Shown here one piece after another: positions 9,901-19,581 of a DNA stretch of 52,129 nt. The notes beneath the pieces were generated by a model. It was not told where the DNA came from, made no database searches, and worked only from the letters and a program-made list of their open reading frames with translations. The translations under genes were made by a program, and so were the position numbers. Within the stretch, counting starts at the first letter, position 1, and each line of letters begins with the position of its first letter. The stretch is from Mycobacterium sp. 852002-51163_SCH5372311 (GTDB taxonomy: Bacteria > Actinomycetota > Actinomycetes > Mycobacteriales > Mycobacteriaceae). The DNA lies in NCBI RefSeq assembly GCF_001667115.1, contig NZ_LZIJ01000025.1, forward strand, positions 1 to 52,129. The letters run 5' to 3'.

Positions 9901-10282
9901 AGTTGCCCTCGCCGCGCAATTGAACCTCGCCGGTGTGCAGTCCGATCCGCAGCCGGATCGGCGCCAACGGGGCCCGCTGCAACTCCAGCGCGCAAGTGAT
10001 GGCGTCGCTGGCACGGGCAAATGCGGCCACAAAACTATCGCCCTCGCCCTGCTCTAGCGGGCGCACACCCTCGTGCGCGGAAACGATCTGCGAGACCGCC
10101 TCATCCAGTCGGTCGACCGCCGCCGTCATCTTCTGGGATTGGTGCTCCCATAGCCGGGTCGAGCCCTCGACGTCAGCCAGCAGCAACGTCACCGTGCCCG
10201 TCGGCAACACCTCGCCCATGCCCATTCCGTTTGCCAGCGGTGCGCTCCCGCCCATGTCCGATTGCGTCATGGTAGCCAGCAT
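6962..10282 (-). CDS. Adenylate-cyclase-domain / ATPase / LuxR regulator
   Basis: 1106-residue multidomain regulator of the Rv0386/Rv1358/Rv2488c type. Class III cyclase domain, residues 28-190: both metal Asp are kept (D37 in LLLADVEGSTRLWE, D82 in EGDSF), as are N134 and R138 (NRTAR). The base-recognition Lys is Gln78 and the Asp is Asn127 (GNYIGPTIN), the pair known from Rv0386. An NB-ARC/STAND ATPase begins near 215 with Walker A GAGGVGKT (242-249) and Walker B MVVLDNCEH. A TPR-like helical region fills 600-1030, and a LuxR helix-turn-helix (LTPAEHDVVRLVSQGLTNND…VSPRTVQTHL) closes it. The DNA targets are unknown; the divergent P450 and downstream wrbA are the first candidates. A start at 10270 is also possible. 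Confidence 0.9.
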   Translation of the reverse strand: MLATMTQSDMGGSAPLANGMGMGEVLPTGTVTLLLADVEGSTRLWEHQSQKMTAAVDRLDEAVSQIVSAHEGVRPLEQGEGDSFVAAFARASDAITCALELQRAPLAPIRLRIGLHTGEVQLRGEGNYIGPTINRTARIRDLAHGGQTVLSGITGDLVVDRLPPGVWLTDLGTHLLRDLPRPERVVQLCHPDLHNDFPPLRINRPAGSQRLPTHLTSFVGRETDLREAARILENTRLLTLTGAGGVGKTRLAVQIASGMLSAQDDNVWFVDLAPLTDDGAVPVAVARVLGLPDQPGRSTDDTVLQFLRARQAMVVLDNCEHLLDASAAFAADVLADCPGITVLATSREPLGIAGEAIWRVGPLSLTGEAVELFVDRACQVQPEFSIGDEQDAAAVAEICRRLDGMPLAIELAAARVRVLSLTEIVDSLHDRFRLLTGGARTAVRRQQTLRASVDWSYALLSAPERILLRRLAVFMGGFDLRAAQVIAGDDEAMASHQVLDMLTLLVDKSLVTAETTAGRMRYRLLETVRQYAQEKLGESGEADGLRTRHREHYSAVAARLDAPGRVRLDTLIADTEIEFDNLQAAFTWSRENAEANPALDLASSLTPLWSMRGRFQQGLGWFEAVLGDDTLNGTIEPAVLTRALADRAFLGGLFGVPDAMEDAERAVALARGLDDPALLVRALASCSTVAVYDADTAPPLLTETIDRARALGDDWRLSQALAWRALEAIATGQPTQVRTHAEEGLRLADAIGDGFIARQCRTWLAVAGWYRGDLAGAVAEFRAVVAEGQAAHDGIAQVIALVGLGFALSCCCESAAARAAAEAGLEVSASLGGFDGDVAYAALARAAISAGDVATAVSASEEAWRVRVVRRETLVLSWTPLALAALAQGDLVVARQRADELVSSTTGWHLMVAHAQRARVAIALGEHDRAERDAHDALAIGTDIGSVLVAADALECLATLAAACEAHRQAARLFGAAQAIRDRNGIARYQIYQSDHDSALDEVRNTLGDNDFGTAWAEGAALSTEAAIAYAQRGRGQRKRPSSGWAALTPAEHDVVRLVSQGLTNNDIAAQLFVSPRTVQTHLTHIYTKLNLTSRVQLVQEAGRHA

Positions 10283-10422
10283 GCGGGCAGACCGGCGGGC
10301 AAAACATCAGCAGATATGCGTATGTACGACCCCCAACCCGACTGATTACGCAATCTTGCCGATGGTTCCTTGCGCCTCGCACCGAATAGTCGACTCGTCC
10401 GACATCACGACAGGAGACCACC

Positions 10423-11784
10423 ATGACATCAACCGCCGTCGCCGTATCGGCGTTGCCGTTGGCGCCGAAAAACGCGCTGCCGTTTCTGACACAAGTAACG
10501 GCCCTGCGTACCTTCCACACCGGCATGGAAACCTTACGGAATGCCGGCGGGCCGGTCACCCGTTTGGTGCTGGCTCCGCGCTGGTTGTCGCCGACCGTCG
10601 TGGTTGCCACCTCACCGCAGGGCGCGCGCGACATTTTGGGCCGCGCCGGCCAGTACGTCGACAAGACGATCATTCATCAGGAGATGCGTCATTTGCTGGG
10701 GCCCAACTTGTTCGATCTCGGGTACGAACAATGGCTGCCACGTCGGCGCGCCCTGCAGCCCGTCTTCACCAAGCAGAACGTCCGCGTGTTCGGCGGCCAC
10801 ATGACTCAGGCCGCTGAGGCGGTTGCCGCCGGTTGGGCCGACGGCGCCGAGGTGGATCTCGACTTCGAGTGCCGCAAACTCACGTTGCGGGCGCTTGGCC
10901 GTTCGGTTCTCGGTGTGGACCTCGACGATCGTTCCGCGGCTGTCGCCAACCCCTTGCGAATTGCGGTTGAGTATGTGACGAACCGAGCCATGCGACCCGT
11001 GCGGGCGCCGCGCTGGCTACCGACGCCTGCGCGCGCCCGGGCCCGACTGGCCGGGGCGACGTTGCACCGCTTGGCCGGTGACATCCTGCGGTCGTGCCGA
11101 GCCGAGCCCGGCCGGGACGTGCCGCTGGTGCGCGCTCTCATGGCCGCCACCGACCCCGCTACCGGGCGGGGCCTGTCGGACGCGCAGATCCGTAGCGAGC
11201 TCGTCATTTTCATGCTCGCAGGGCACGACACGACGGCGACGACGCTTGCCTACGCATTGTGGGCGCTCGGCCGCAACCTCGACCTGCAGCAGCGGGTCGC
11301 CACCGAAGTCGCTGCGATCGGCAAACGCGAACTGACACCGGACGATATCTCGCGACTGCATTACACGGTGCGGGTCATACACGAGGCGCTCCGACTTTGT
11401 CCGCCCGGGGCGGCGATTGCGCGAATGGCGCAGCAGGACATCGAGGTTGACGGCTTTCGGGTCGAGGCCGGTTCCATGCTGGTTGTCGGCATTTACGCGC
11501 TACACCGCGATCCGGCATTGTGGGACAACCCGCTGGCGTTCGACCCGGATCGGTTTAGTCCCGAGCGGGCCAACGGCCGCGATCGCTGGCAGTACCTACC
11601 GTTCGGCGCGGGACCACGCTCTTGCATCGGTGACCATTTTGCGATGTTGGAGGCCACCCTCGCGTTGGCAACCATCATACGCAGCCACGAAATCTGCTCT
11701 GCGGAAGCGGATTTCCCGATGATCGTGCCCTTCACCACCGTCGCGGCGGCACCTATCGCCGCTCGCATCAGGAGGCGGGGGTGA
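10423..11784 (+). CDS. Cytochrome P450
   Basis: Haem-thiolate monooxygenase, 453 residues. All core motifs are intact: I-helix oxygen-binding AGHDTTAT (266-273), K-helix ExxR (E321, R324), and the haem loop FGAGPRSCIGDHF with the Cys ligand at residue 401. The ATG at 10423 is preceded by AGGAGA. No N-terminal membrane anchor is evident, so it is probably soluble and fed by separate ferredoxin and reductase, none of which is nearby. Substrate and CYP family cannot be assigned from motifs. It is divergent from the cyclase-LuxR regulator across 140 bases and converges with the FAD oxidoreductase. Confidence 0.93.
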   Translation: MTSTAVAVSALPLAPKNALPFLTQVTALRTFHTGMETLRNAGGPVTRLVLAPRWLSPTVVVATSPQGARDILGRAGQYVDKTIIHQEMRHLLGPNLFDLGYEQWLPRRRALQPVFTKQNVRVFGGHMTQAAEAVAAGWADGAEVDLDFECRKLTLRALGRSVLGVDLDDRSAAVANPLRIAVEYVTNRAMRPVRAPRWLPTPARARARLAGATLHRLAGDILRSCRAEPGRDVPLVRALMAATDPATGRGLSDAQIRSELVIFMLAGHDTTATTLAYALWALGRNLDLQQRVATEVAAIGKRELTPDDISRLHYTVRVIHEALRLCPPGAAIARMAQQDIEVDGFRVEAGSMLVVGIYALHRDPALWDNPLAFDPDRFSPERANGRDRWQYLPFGAGPRSCIGDHFAMLEATLALATIIRSHEICSAEADFPMIVPFTTVAAAPIAARIRRRG

Positions 11785-11828
11785 GCGGAGTTTGATCGAG
11801 GACTGCCGCCACGGCGGACTGCTGGACG

Positions 11829-13262
11829 TTATGGACCCAAGGCAGGCGTATCGGTGATGCCGAATTCGCGACGCAGCAGTGTTCGCGCGGCGTAGTACCC
11901 GGCCATGCCGTGCACGCCGCCGCCGGGCGGGGTTGCCGCCGAACACAGGTACACCTTGGGAATCGGTGTGCTCCAAGGGTTTAGCCGCGGGGTGGGACCC
12001 GCGATCGCACGTAACGCGGAGTTCCCACCCACGCCGATGTCGCCGCCGACATAGTTGGCGTTGTGATCGGCCATCTGCGCGGCGGGCACGGCGCGGGCAG
12101 CCACCACGATGTCGCGGAAGCCGGGCGCGAACCCCTCCACCGCCCTGGTCACCGCGTCTGTCGCGTCGAGGGTCGAGCCCGACGGCACGTGCGCGTAGGT
12201 CCAGAACGGACGGCGACCCTTGTCGTCGATCCGCCCCGGATCGGCCGCATGCGGCGAAGACGCCAGCACCATCGGCCATTCGGCGTGGCGGCCCGCGGCG
12301 ATGTCTGCCTCGGCGCGCGCCATCTGTTCGCGGGTGCCGCCGAGGTGGAAAGTCGGCGCCTGCCGCAGCCGTGGGTCAGACCAGGGTATGTCGTCGCTGA
12401 GCACGAAGTCGACCTTCGCAATCCCCGGCCCAAACCGGTAGCGGCGCAACGCGTTAGCGTAGCGAGGCGGAAGCGCGTCGCCGTATATCGGTAACAGTGC
12501 GGTGGGTGCGGTGTCGAAAGCGACGACCGAACCCGTTGGCGGCGAAGTGACTTCGGCGCCGGCCGTCAGCTCACCCCCGTGTGCGCGCAGGTCGGCGATC
12601 AGCGCGTCGCTGATGGCGCGGGTACCGCCCACGGGGATGGGCCAGCCAACCGCATGGGCCAGGACGGCAAGCATCATGCCCGCACCGGCCGACGTTAACG
12701 ACGGCATCCGCGAAATCACATGCGCGGCAACGCCGGTGAACAGTGCGCGGGCGTCGTCGCCGCGCAGTGTTCCCCACGCCGGGGTGCCCTGCGCCAGCAT
12801 CGCGATACCCAGGCGCAGGGTGGGCAGTACCGAATTGGGCACCGAACGCTTGTCGCCGAGCAGCAGTCCGACGACAGAGCGCCAGTCGCTCACCAACGGG
12901 CCGAGCAGGCGACGCCAGGACGCGCCGTCGGTCAATTCGGCGCAGGTGTGTTCGATATCGACGTACGCAATGGCCGCCGGGCGGCCCGGCAACGGGTTGG
13001 CGTACGCGATCTGGGGCACCGTCAGCTGCACACCGCGCTGGGGCAGGTCGAACTCCGCGAAGAACGGCGATGCCAACGCCAGCGGGTGAACCGCCGAGCA
13101 GATGTCGTGTGAGACTCCGGGAAATTCGGAGTCGACGGCGGTACGGGCGCCGCCGCCGAAGGTCGACTGGGCCTCGAGAACCTGTACTTTTAGTCCGGCA
13201 CGGGCGCAGATTACGGCTGTGGCGAGCCCGTTCGGCCCGCTGCCGACGACGGTGACGTCCAC
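11829..13262 (-). CDS. FAD-dependent phytoene-desaturase-like oxidoreductase
   Basis: 477-residue flavoprotein of the phytoene dehydrogenase/amine oxidase superfamily; counterpart of Rv2997 (about 480 residues). The GTG start at 13262 leads directly into the Rossmann dinucleotide motif VVGSGPNGLATA (residues 5-16), followed by LEAQSTFGGGART, the second FAD contact. The C-terminal FAD signature is PGGGVHGMAGYYAARTLLR. Substrate unknown. It diverges from serA across 79 bases, as in M. tuberculosis, which marks the return to conserved synteny after the accessory block. Confidence 0.88.
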   Translation of the reverse strand: MDVTVVGSGPNGLATAVICARAGLKVQVLEAQSTFGGGARTAVDSEFPGVSHDICSAVHPLALASPFFAEFDLPQRGVQLTVPQIAYANPLPGRPAAIAYVDIEHTCAELTDGASWRRLLGPLVSDWRSVVGLLLGDKRSVPNSVLPTLRLGIAMLAQGTPAWGTLRGDDARALFTGVAAHVISRMPSLTSAGAGMMLAVLAHAVGWPIPVGGTRAISDALIADLRAHGGELTAGAEVTSPPTGSVVAFDTAPTALLPIYGDALPPRYANALRRYRFGPGIAKVDFVLSDDIPWSDPRLRQAPTFHLGGTREQMARAEADIAAGRHAEWPMVLASSPHAADPGRIDDKGRRPFWTYAHVPSGSTLDATDAVTRAVEGFAPGFRDIVVAARAVPAAQMADHNANYVGGDIGVGGNSALRAIAGPTPRLNPWSTPIPKVYLCSAATPPGGGVHGMAGYYAARTLLRREFGITDTPALGP

Positions 13263-13341
13263 CCACCGATTACAGCCGATTGTGTCGATGGCCGCGACCC
13301 GTCCCCCGCAAGCCTGTGGTACCCCCCGCTACGCTGTCCGC

Positions 13342-14928
13342 GTGAACCTGCCTGTTGTGTTGATCGCCGACAAACTCGCCCAATCGACCGTCGCAGCCCT
13401 GGGAGACCAGGTCGAGGTGCGCTGGGTAGACGGTCCCGACCGGGAGAAGCTGCTGGCCGCGGTGCCCGAGGCGGACGCGCTGCTGGTGCGGTCGGCGACC
13501 ACTGTCGACGCCGAGGTGCTGGCCGCGGCCCCCAAACTCAAGATCGTCGCCCGCGCCGGAGTGGGGTTGGACAACGTGGACGTGGACGCAGCCACCGCGC
13601 GCGGCGTGTTGGTGGTCAACGCCCCGACGTCGAACATCCACAGCGCCGCTGAGCACGCGTTGGCGCTGCTGCTGGCCGCATCCCGGCAGATCCCGGCGGC
13701 CGATGCCACGCTGCGCGAGCGCACCTGGAAGCGGTCGTCGTTCTCGGGCACCGAGATTTTCGGCAAAACCGTCGGCGTCGTGGGGTTGGGCCGGATCGGT
13801 CAGCTGGTCGCCCAGCGGATCGCCGCCTTCGGCGCTCATATCGTCGCCTACGACCCCTATGTGGCACCTGCGCGGGCAGCGCAGCTCGGCATCGAGCTGC
13901 TGCCCCTGGACGAGCTGCTCGGCCGGGCCGACTTCATCTCTGTCCATCTGCCGAAGACGCCCGAAACCGCTGGCCTGATCGACAAGGAGGCGCTGGCCAA
14001 GACCAAGCCGGGCGTGATCATCGTCAATGCCGCCCGCGGCGGCCTGGTGGACGAGGCGGCGCTGGCCGAAGCTGTGCGCAGCGGACATGTCCGCGCCGCC
14101 GGTCTCGATGTGTTCGCCACCGAACCCTGCACTGACAGCCCGCTGTTCGAGCTGCCGCAGGTGGTGGTCACACCGCATCTGGGCGCGTCCACCGCCGAGG
14201 CTCAGGACCGGGCCGGGACCGACGTGGCCGAGAGTGTGCGATTGGCGCTGGCGGGGGAGTTCGTGCCCGATGCGGTCAACATCGGCGGCGGGGTCGTCAA
14301 CGAAGAGGTGGCGCCCTGGCTGGATCTGGTGCGCAAGCTCGGGGTACTGGCCGCCGCGCTGTCCGACGAATTGCCGGCGTCGCTGTCGGTGCAAGTATCC
14401 GGTGAGCTGGCCGCCGAAGACGTTGAGGTGTTGAAGCTTTCGGCTTTGCGCGGCCTGTTCTCGGCGGTAATCGAGGATGCCGTGACATTCGTCAACGCGC
14501 CGGCGCTGGCCGCCGAACGTGGGGTGTCCGCCGAGATCACCAAGGCCTCCGAAAGCCCCAATCACCGCAGCGTCGTCGATGTGCGCGCGGTCGGTGCCGA
14601 CGGGTCGGTCGTCAACGTGGCCGGCACGCTGTCCGGGCCGCAACAGGTGCAAAAGATCGTGCAGATCAACGGCCGCAACTTCGATCTGCGGGCTCAGGGG
14701 ACCAACCTGGTGATCAACTACGCTGACCAGCCCGGAGCCTTGGGCAAGATCGGCACCCTGCTCGGCGCGGCCGGCGTCAACATTCAAGCCGCGCAGCTCT
14801 CCGAGGACACCGAGGGGCCAAGCGCGACCATCCTGCTGAGGCTCGACCAGGATGTGCCTGCCGACGTACGTTCGGCGATCAGCGCGGCGGTCGGCGCCAA
14901 CATGCTTGAAGTGGTTGATCTTTCGTGA
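13342..14928 (+). CDS. serA: D-3-phosphoglycerate dehydrogenase
   Basis: Oxidises 3-phosphoglycerate to phosphohydroxypyruvate with NAD+, first step of serine synthesis. The GTG at 13342 ([20 protein letters not shown]) gives 528 residues, identical to the M. tuberculosis enzyme; the frame extends 80 codons upstream but that part overlaps the divergent gene. Domains: substrate half, NAD-binding fold with [15 protein letters not shown] (about 150), catalytic Arg/Glu/His region ([25 protein letters not shown]), the intervening ASB domain, and a C-terminal ACT domain ([12 protein letters not shown]) that binds serine for feedback inhibition. GTGA overlap with leuB couples them. Confidence 0.97.
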   Translation: MNLPVVLIADKLAQSTVAALGDQVEVRWVDGPDREKLLAAVPEADALLVRSATTVDAEVLAAAPKLKIVARAGVGLDNVDVDAATARGVLVVNAPTSNIHSAAEHALALLLAASRQIPAADATLRERTWKRSSFSGTEIFGKTVGVVGLGRIGQLVAQRIAAFGAHIVAYDPYVAPARAAQLGIELLPLDELLGRADFISVHLPKTPETAGLIDKEALAKTKPGVIIVNAARGGLVDEAALAEAVRSGHVRAAGLDVFATEPCTDSPLFELPQVVVTPHLGASTAEAQDRAGTDVAESVRLALAGEFVPDAVNIGGGVVNEEVAPWLDLVRKLGVLAAALSDELPASLSVQVSGELAAEDVEVLKLSALRGLFSAVIEDAVTFVNAPALAAERGVSAEITKASESPNHRSVVDVRAVGADGSVVNVAGTLSGPQQVQKIVQINGRNFDLRAQGTNLVINYADQPGALGKIGTLLGAAGVNIQAAQLSEDTEGPSATILLRLDQDVPADVRSAISAAVGANMLEVVDLS

Positions 14929-15935
14929 AGCTCGCCGTTATCCCCGGCGACGGGATCGGCCCCGAGGTCGTGGCCGAGGCGGTCAAGGTACTCGACGTGG
15001 TCCGGCCGGGAGTCGAGAAGACCAGCTATGACCTTGGCGCTCGCCGGTATCACGCGACTGGCGAGGTATTGCCCGAGTCGGTGGTCGGCGAGCTGCGCGA
15101 GCACGATGCCATCCTGCTCGGTGCGATCGGTGACCCGTCGGTTCCCAGCGGGGTCCTCGAGCGAGGTCTGTTGCTGCGCCTGCGATTCGAGCTCGATCAC
15201 CACGTCAACCTTCGTCCCGGTCGGTTGTATCCCGGGGTGAGCAGTCCGCTCGCCGGCAATCCGGACATCGATTTCGTGGTGGTGCGCGAGGGCACCGAAG
15301 GCCCATACACCGGCAATGGCGGCGCAATTCGCGTCGGGACGCCCAACGAAGTCGCGACCGAGGTCAGCGTGAACACTGCGTTCGGTGTGCGTCGGGTGGT
15401 GGCCGACGCGTTTGGACGGGCCCAGCGGCGTCGCAAACATCTGACGTTGGTGCACAAGACGAATGTGCTGAGCTTCGCAGGCAGACTATGGTCGCGCATC
15501 GTCGCCGAGGTCGGCGAAGAATATCCCGCCGTCGAGGTGGCGTATCAACACGTCGACGCCGCAACCATTTTCCTGGTGACCGACCCCGGACGGTTCGATG
15601 TGATTGTCACCGACAACCTGTTCGGCGACATCATCACCGACCTGGCCGCCGCAGTATGCGGCGGTATCGGCTTGGCCGCCAGTGGGAATATCGACGCGAC
15701 CCGGACCAATCCTTCGATGTTCGAGCCGGTGCACGGCAGCGCGCCGGATATCGCGGGTCAGGGTATCGCTGATCCGACTGCAGCGATCATGTCGGTGGCG
15801 CTGCTGCTGGCCCATCTTGGCGAGGACGAGGCGGCGGCTCGGGTGGATCGGGCTGTCGAGACTTATTTGGCAAGTCGCGGGGACGAACGGCTTGCCACCG
15901 GCGCCATCGGCGAACGGATTGCAGCCGCGCTCTAG
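14925..15935 (+). CDS. leuB: 3-isopropylmalate dehydrogenase
   Basis: NAD-dependent oxidative decarboxylation of 3-isopropylmalate, third step of leucine synthesis. 336 residues as in M. tuberculosis. N-terminal [14 protein letters not shown] (6-19), substrate residues in [17 protein letters not shown], catalytic Lys/Tyr region ([16 protein letters not shown]) and metal site [14 protein letters not shown]. The GTG start at 14925 overlaps the serA stop by four bases. Its last 149 bases overlap, tail to tail, the MFS transporter gene on the other strand. Confidence 0.97.
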   Translation: MKLAVIPGDGIGPEVVAEAVKVLDVVRPGVEKTSYDLGARRYHATGEVLPESVVGELREHDAILLGAIGDPSVPSGVLERGLLLRLRFELDHHVNLRPGRLYPGVSSPLAGNPDIDFVVVREGTEGPYTGNGGAIRVGTPNEVATEVSVNTAFGVRRVVADAFGRAQRRRKHLTLVHKTNVLSFAGRLWSRIVAEVGEEYPAVEVAYQHVDAATIFLVTDPGRFDVIVTDNLFGDIITDLAAAVCGGIGLAASGNIDATRTNPSMFEPVHGSAPDIAGQGIADPTAAIMSVALLLAHLGEDEAAARVDRAVETYLASRGDERLATGAIGERIAAAL

Positions 15936-17127
15936 TCTCCAAACCGGGCGGAAGCAGCCGTGTCGGCACCAACGGCACGGCCACCAGCGGGAACAATCCG
16001 CACAGTACCCAGGCCGACGGGTACTTCGCTGCGGTGATCAACGCACCGAAGATCGGCGGTCCGGCGGCCGCCGTCACTCGTTGGGCGGTGTTCTGGATGC
16101 CCAGGGCACGTCCGCTCCAGAACGGCCCGGCGAATTCGGTGATGGCCGTCGCCTCCAACCCGTTGTCGAGCACCGCGACCACCGCAATGGCGACCATGAG
16201 CACTGCCTGATAACTCGAATTCAGGTAGTCGGCCCAGGCCAGGAGAAAGAGCGTCACAGCGGCGGAGGCGGCAATGATGCGCACCGGTCGCATTCGCGAC
16301 CCGACGCGATCCGACCAGCGGCCCGCCATGACGCGGCCCAGCGCGCCGAGCAGCTGCGAAAGCGTGACCAAACTGCCGGCGGCAGCGACCGACCAATGCA
16401 GGTTTTTGATCAGCCAAACGAGCATGAAGGTCACTGTGACGGTCTGGGGCATCATCATCAGCGCCGATACGACGTGGATGCGCCAGAGCACCGACGACCC
16501 CCGATAGGGGCTGGCCAGTTCCTGTTCGGTGGCTGTCTTGCGGGACTTGCGCGGCGCGTCCCTGACTCCGATGAGGCTGACCGCCGCCGCGACGGCGCAC
16601 ATGACTGCGGGAACCATCAAACCCGCGTGCGCGCCACCATGCTCGGCACGCTCGGGAATCACCAAGGCGCCCAACGCGATCCCGAGTGGCTGTGCGGTTT
16701 GGCGGATTCCCATCGCCAATCCGCGCTGCTCCGGCGGGAACCACCCCGACACCAACCTGCCACCAGCGCTGTTACAGCTGGCCGCGGCCATGCCGCCGAG
16801 AAATAAGAAAACACCCATCATCAGCAGCGAGTGCACCGAAGCTGCGGCATACGCCGCCGCTGCGGTGAGTGCCGAGCCCAAGGTCAACACGATGCGCTCG
16901 CCTACATGGTCCAGCACGTATCCCCAGGCGACCAGCGTGACGACCATGCCCCAGGTGGGCATCGACGCCAACAGACCCGCCTGGGCGAGCGGCGTTCCAC
17001 GCGCAGCTTCCAGCCTCGGGATCAAGAAGGCGACGACATTGATGAAGAGAAAGGAGCTTGAGGTTACGACCAGCGAGACGATCAAGATCGACCAGCGTGT
17101 GGCCGCGCTGGTCGGCTCCCTCGGCAT
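15787..17127 (-). CDS. Major facilitator superfamily transporter
   Basis: Integral membrane permease, counterpart of Rv2994. Start chosen at 17127 ([20 protein letters not shown]), which gives 446 residues against 445 in M. tuberculosis; three upstream ATGs (17148, 17154, 17178) are possible but add a polar stretch. Twelve hydrophobic segments can be traced, with the loop 2-3 motif [15 protein letters not shown] and its repeat [16 protein letters not shown] in the second half. The last 50 residues are Arg/Pro-rich ([19 protein letters not shown]) and are encoded antisense to the end of leuB. Substrate unknown. Confidence 0.85.
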   Translation of the reverse strand: MPREPTSAATRWSILIVSLVVTSSSFLFINVVAFLIPRLEAARGTPLAQAGLLASMPTWGMVVTLVAWGYVLDHVGERIVLTLGSALTAAAAYAAASVHSLLMMGVFLFLGGMAAASCNSAGGRLVSGWFPPEQRGLAMGIRQTAQPLGIALGALVIPERAEHGGAHAGLMVPAVMCAVAAAVSLIGVRDAPRKSRKTATEQELASPYRGSSVLWRIHVVSALMMMPQTVTVTFMLVWLIKNLHWSVAAAGSLVTLSQLLGALGRVMAGRWSDRVGSRMRPVRIIAASAAVTLFLLAWADYLNSSYQAVLMVAIAVVAVLDNGLEATAITEFAGPFWSGRALGIQNTAQRVTAAAGPPIFGALITAAKYPSAWVLCGLFPLVAVPLVPTRLLPPGLETRARLQSVRRWRRWQAVRPRDLPNKSRQPDPPEPPPRPRQDGPAAAPPT

Positions 17128-17194
17128 CCAACCATGCTTACATGTCATAGGCATGGCTGAAAGGCGACTTGTCGGCAAGCCTCAGACGTTTTTG

Positions 17195-17295
17195 GTGAGG
17201 GCCCGCTGCGCCCGGCTTCGCCGCGCTGGCGACCCTCACGGTGTTCGATGGTGAGGGCCCGCTGCGCCCGGCTTCGCCGCGCTGGCGACCCTCAC
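17195..17295. repeat. Tandem pair of 45-base GC-rich palindromic units
   Basis: Two identical 45-base units (17195-17239 and 17251-17295), period 56, lie in the gap between the divergent MFS and FAH-family genes. Each begins GTGAGGG and ends CCCTCAC, so each can fold. The second unit ends 13 bases before the FAH-family ATG, so any transcript of that gene starting upstream would carry it. Confidence 0.9.
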
Positions 17296-17308
17296 TAGGC
17301 TCAACCGA

Positions 17309-18115
17309 ATGCGCCTTGGTCGAATCGCCAGCCCAGACGGTGTCGCTTTCGTCAGCATCGAGGGTGACCCGGAAAATCCCGCCGAAATGACCGCGCGGGA
17401 GATCGCTGAGCATCCATTCGGCACGCCGACATTCACCGGCCGATCTTGGCCACTGGCCGATGTCCGACTGCTGGCCCCGATCCTGGCCAGCAAGGTGGTC
17501 TGTGTCGGCAAGAATTATGCCGACCACATCGCCGAAATGGGCGGTGCGACCGGCCCCGTACCGGCGGACCCGGTGATCTTCCTCAAACCGAACACCGCGA
17601 TCATCGGTCCCAACGTTCCGATTCGCTTGCCCGCCAATGCATCACCCGTCCACTTCGAAGGTGAGTTGGCGATAGCAATCGGTCGGCCGTGCAAAGACGT
17701 TCCAGCCGCCCGGGCCGCCGAGAACATCCTCGGTTACACGATCGCCAACGACGTGTCTGCGCGCGATCAGCAGAAATCCGACGGCCAATGGACCCGGGCC
17801 AAAGGGCACGACACCTTCTGTCCGGTCGGACCTTGGATCGTCACCGACCTGAGTCCTCTGGACCCGGCCGACCTGGAACTGCGCACCGAGGTGAACGGCG
17901 ACATCAAACAAAGCAGCCGCACCTCGTTGATGATTCACGACGTCGGCGCCATCGTCGAATGGATCTCGGCGGTAATGACATTGCTTCCCGGTGACCTGAT
18001 CCTCACCGGCACACCCGCCGGTGTCGGTCCGATCGAGGACGGTGACACCGTCGCCATAACTGTGCAGGGAATTGGCACACTCACCAATCCCGTAGTCCGC
18101 AAAGGAAAGCCGTGA
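17309..18115 (+). CDS. Fumarylacetoacetate hydrolase (FAH) family protein
   Basis: FAH-fold metal enzyme, counterpart of Rv2993c (listed as a 2-hydroxyhepta-2,4-diene-1,7-dioate isomerase). 268 residues. Core residues 70-260: [16 protein letters not shown], the metal Glu pair in [35 protein letters not shown] and [16 protein letters not shown]. These match acylpyruvase and oxaloacetate-decarboxylase type members; the real substrate is unknown. The ATG at 17309 ([11 protein letters not shown]) is the family's usual beginning. It overlaps gltX by four bases (GTGA), so its expression is tied to glutamyl-tRNA synthesis. Confidence 0.9.
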   Translation: MRLGRIASPDGVAFVSIEGDPENPAEMTAREIAEHPFGTPTFTGRSWPLADVRLLAPILASKVVCVGKNYADHIAEMGGATGPVPADPVIFLKPNTAIIGPNVPIRLPANASPVHFEGELAIAIGRPCKDVPAARAAENILGYTIANDVSARDQQKSDGQWTRAKGHDTFCPVGPWIVTDLSPLDPADLELRTEVNGDIKQSSRTSLMIHDVGAIVEWISAVMTLLPGDLILTGTPAGVGPIEDGDTVAITVQGIGTLTNPVVRKGKP

Positions 18116-19581
18116 CTGCCCCTGAAGCCAAAGTCCGGGTTCGGTTCTGCCCGTCGCCCACCGGCACGCCACACGTCGGGATGGTCCGCACCGCGCTGTT
18201 CAACTGGGCCTACGCCCGTCACACCGGCGGCACCTTCGTATTCCGCATCGAGGACACCGACGCCCAACGGGACAGCGAGGAAAGCTATCTGGCGCTGATC
18301 GACGCGTTACGCTGGCTCGGCCTGAACTGGGACGAGGGGCCGGGGGTCGGCGGACCCTATGGCCCCTACCGCCAATCGCAGCGCACCGAAATCTACCGTG
18401 ACGTGGTTGGCAGGCTGCTGGACGCAGGAGAGGCCTACTACGCATTCTCGACACCGGAAGAGGTCGAGGCCCGTCACGTCGCGGCGGGACGTAATCCCAA
18501 GCTGGGCTATGACAATTTCGATCGTCACCTGACGGACTCGCAGCGCGCCGCATACCTGGCGGAAGGCCGTCAGCCGGTGGTGCGCTTACGGATGCCCGAC
18601 CAAGACCTCGTCTGGCACGACCTGGTGCGGGGGACCACCACCTTCGCGGCCGGCACGGTACCCGATTTCGCGTTGACCCGCGCGAGCGGAGATCCCTTGT
18701 ACACCTTGGTCAACCCGTGCGACGACGCACTGATGAAGATCACGCATGTGCTGCGCGGCGAGGATCTGCTGCCGTCGACTCCGCGCCAGCTGGCGCTGTA
18801 TCAGGCGCTGATCCGGATCGGGGTTGCGGAGCGCACTCCGGAATTCGCCCATCTCCCAACGGTATTGGGAGAGGGCACCAAGAAACTTTCGAAGCGTGAC
18901 CCGCAGTCCAACCTCTTCGCCCATCGCGAACGCGGATTCATCCCTGAGGGTCTGCTGAATTACCTTGCGTTGCTCGGCTGGTCGATCGCCGATGATCGCG
19001 ACCTGTTCAGCCTCGACGAGATGGTGGCCGCGTTCGACGTCGCCGACGTCAACTCCAACCCCGCCCGGTTCGACCAGAAGAAGGCGGACGCGATCAACGC
19101 CGAGCACATCCGCATGCTAGACGCCGACGATTTCACCACCAGGCTGCGCGACTATCTGGACGTGCACGGCCACCACATCGAATTGGATGACGCGCGGTTC
19201 GCCGTCGCGGCTCACTTGGTTCAGACCCGCATCGTCGTCCTCGCCGACGCGTGGGAGTTGCTGAAATTCCTCAACGACGACCAATATGCGATCGACCCCA
19301 AAGCCGCTGCCAAGGAGCTGGGATCGGACGGGGACCGGGTGCTCGAGGCCGCGCTGACCGCGCTGGACGGCGTGGTGGACTGGACCGCGGCCAATGTCGA
19401 GGCAGTCCTGAAGTCCGCGCTTATCGAGGATCTGGGTCTCAAACCGCGCAAGGCGTTCGGCCCGGTCAGGGTGGCGGCGACCGGAACATCGATCAGCCCG
19501 CCGTTGTTCGAATCACTCGAGCTGCTGGGTCGCGACCGCACTTTGCAGCGGCTGCGAAACGCGGTGGGCCGTCGGGAGTGA
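18112..19581 (+). CDS. gltX: Glutamyl-tRNA synthetase
   Basis: Class I aminoacyl-tRNA synthetase that charges tRNA-Glu; in actinobacteria it also charges tRNA-Gln, later amidated by GatCAB (non-discriminating type, known for mycobacteria). 489 residues. HIGH-type motif PTGTPHVG (residues 12-19), [15 protein letters not shown], and KMSKS-type KLSKRD near 260. The C-terminal half is the anticodon-binding helical cage. It is followed within 400 bases by tRNA-Gln and tRNA-Glu genes, so enzyme and both of its likely substrates are clustered. Confidence 0.97.
   Translation: MTAPEAKVRVRFCPSPTGTPHVGMVRTALFNWAYARHTGGTFVFRIEDTDAQRDSEESYLALIDALRWLGLNWDEGPGVGGPYGPYRQSQRTEIYRDVVGRLLDAGEAYYAFSTPEEVEARHVAAGRNPKLGYDNFDRHLTDSQRAAYLAEGRQPVVRLRMPDQDLVWHDLVRGTTTFAAGTVPDFALTRASGDPLYTLVNPCDDALMKITHVLRGEDLLPSTPRQLALYQALIRIGVAERTPEFAHLPTVLGEGTKKLSKRDPQSNLFAHRERGFIPEGLLNYLALLGWSIADDRDLFSLDEMVAAFDVADVNSNPARFDQKKADAINAEHIRMLDADDFTTRLRDYLDVHGHHIELDDARFAVAAHLVQTRIVVLADAWELLKFLNDDQYAIDPKAAAKELGSDGDRVLEAALTALDGVVDWTAANVEAVLKSALIEDLGLKPRKAFGPVRVAATGTSISPPLFESLELLGRDRTLQRLRNAVGRRE

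Noticed and set aside
13270..14787. 505-codon minus-strand frame across serA
   Set aside because: Same shadow effect; the plus strand gives a full-length serA with all motifs.
17195..17295. Repeats considered as a CRISPR array
   Set aside because: Only two units with an 11-base spacer and no cas genes.
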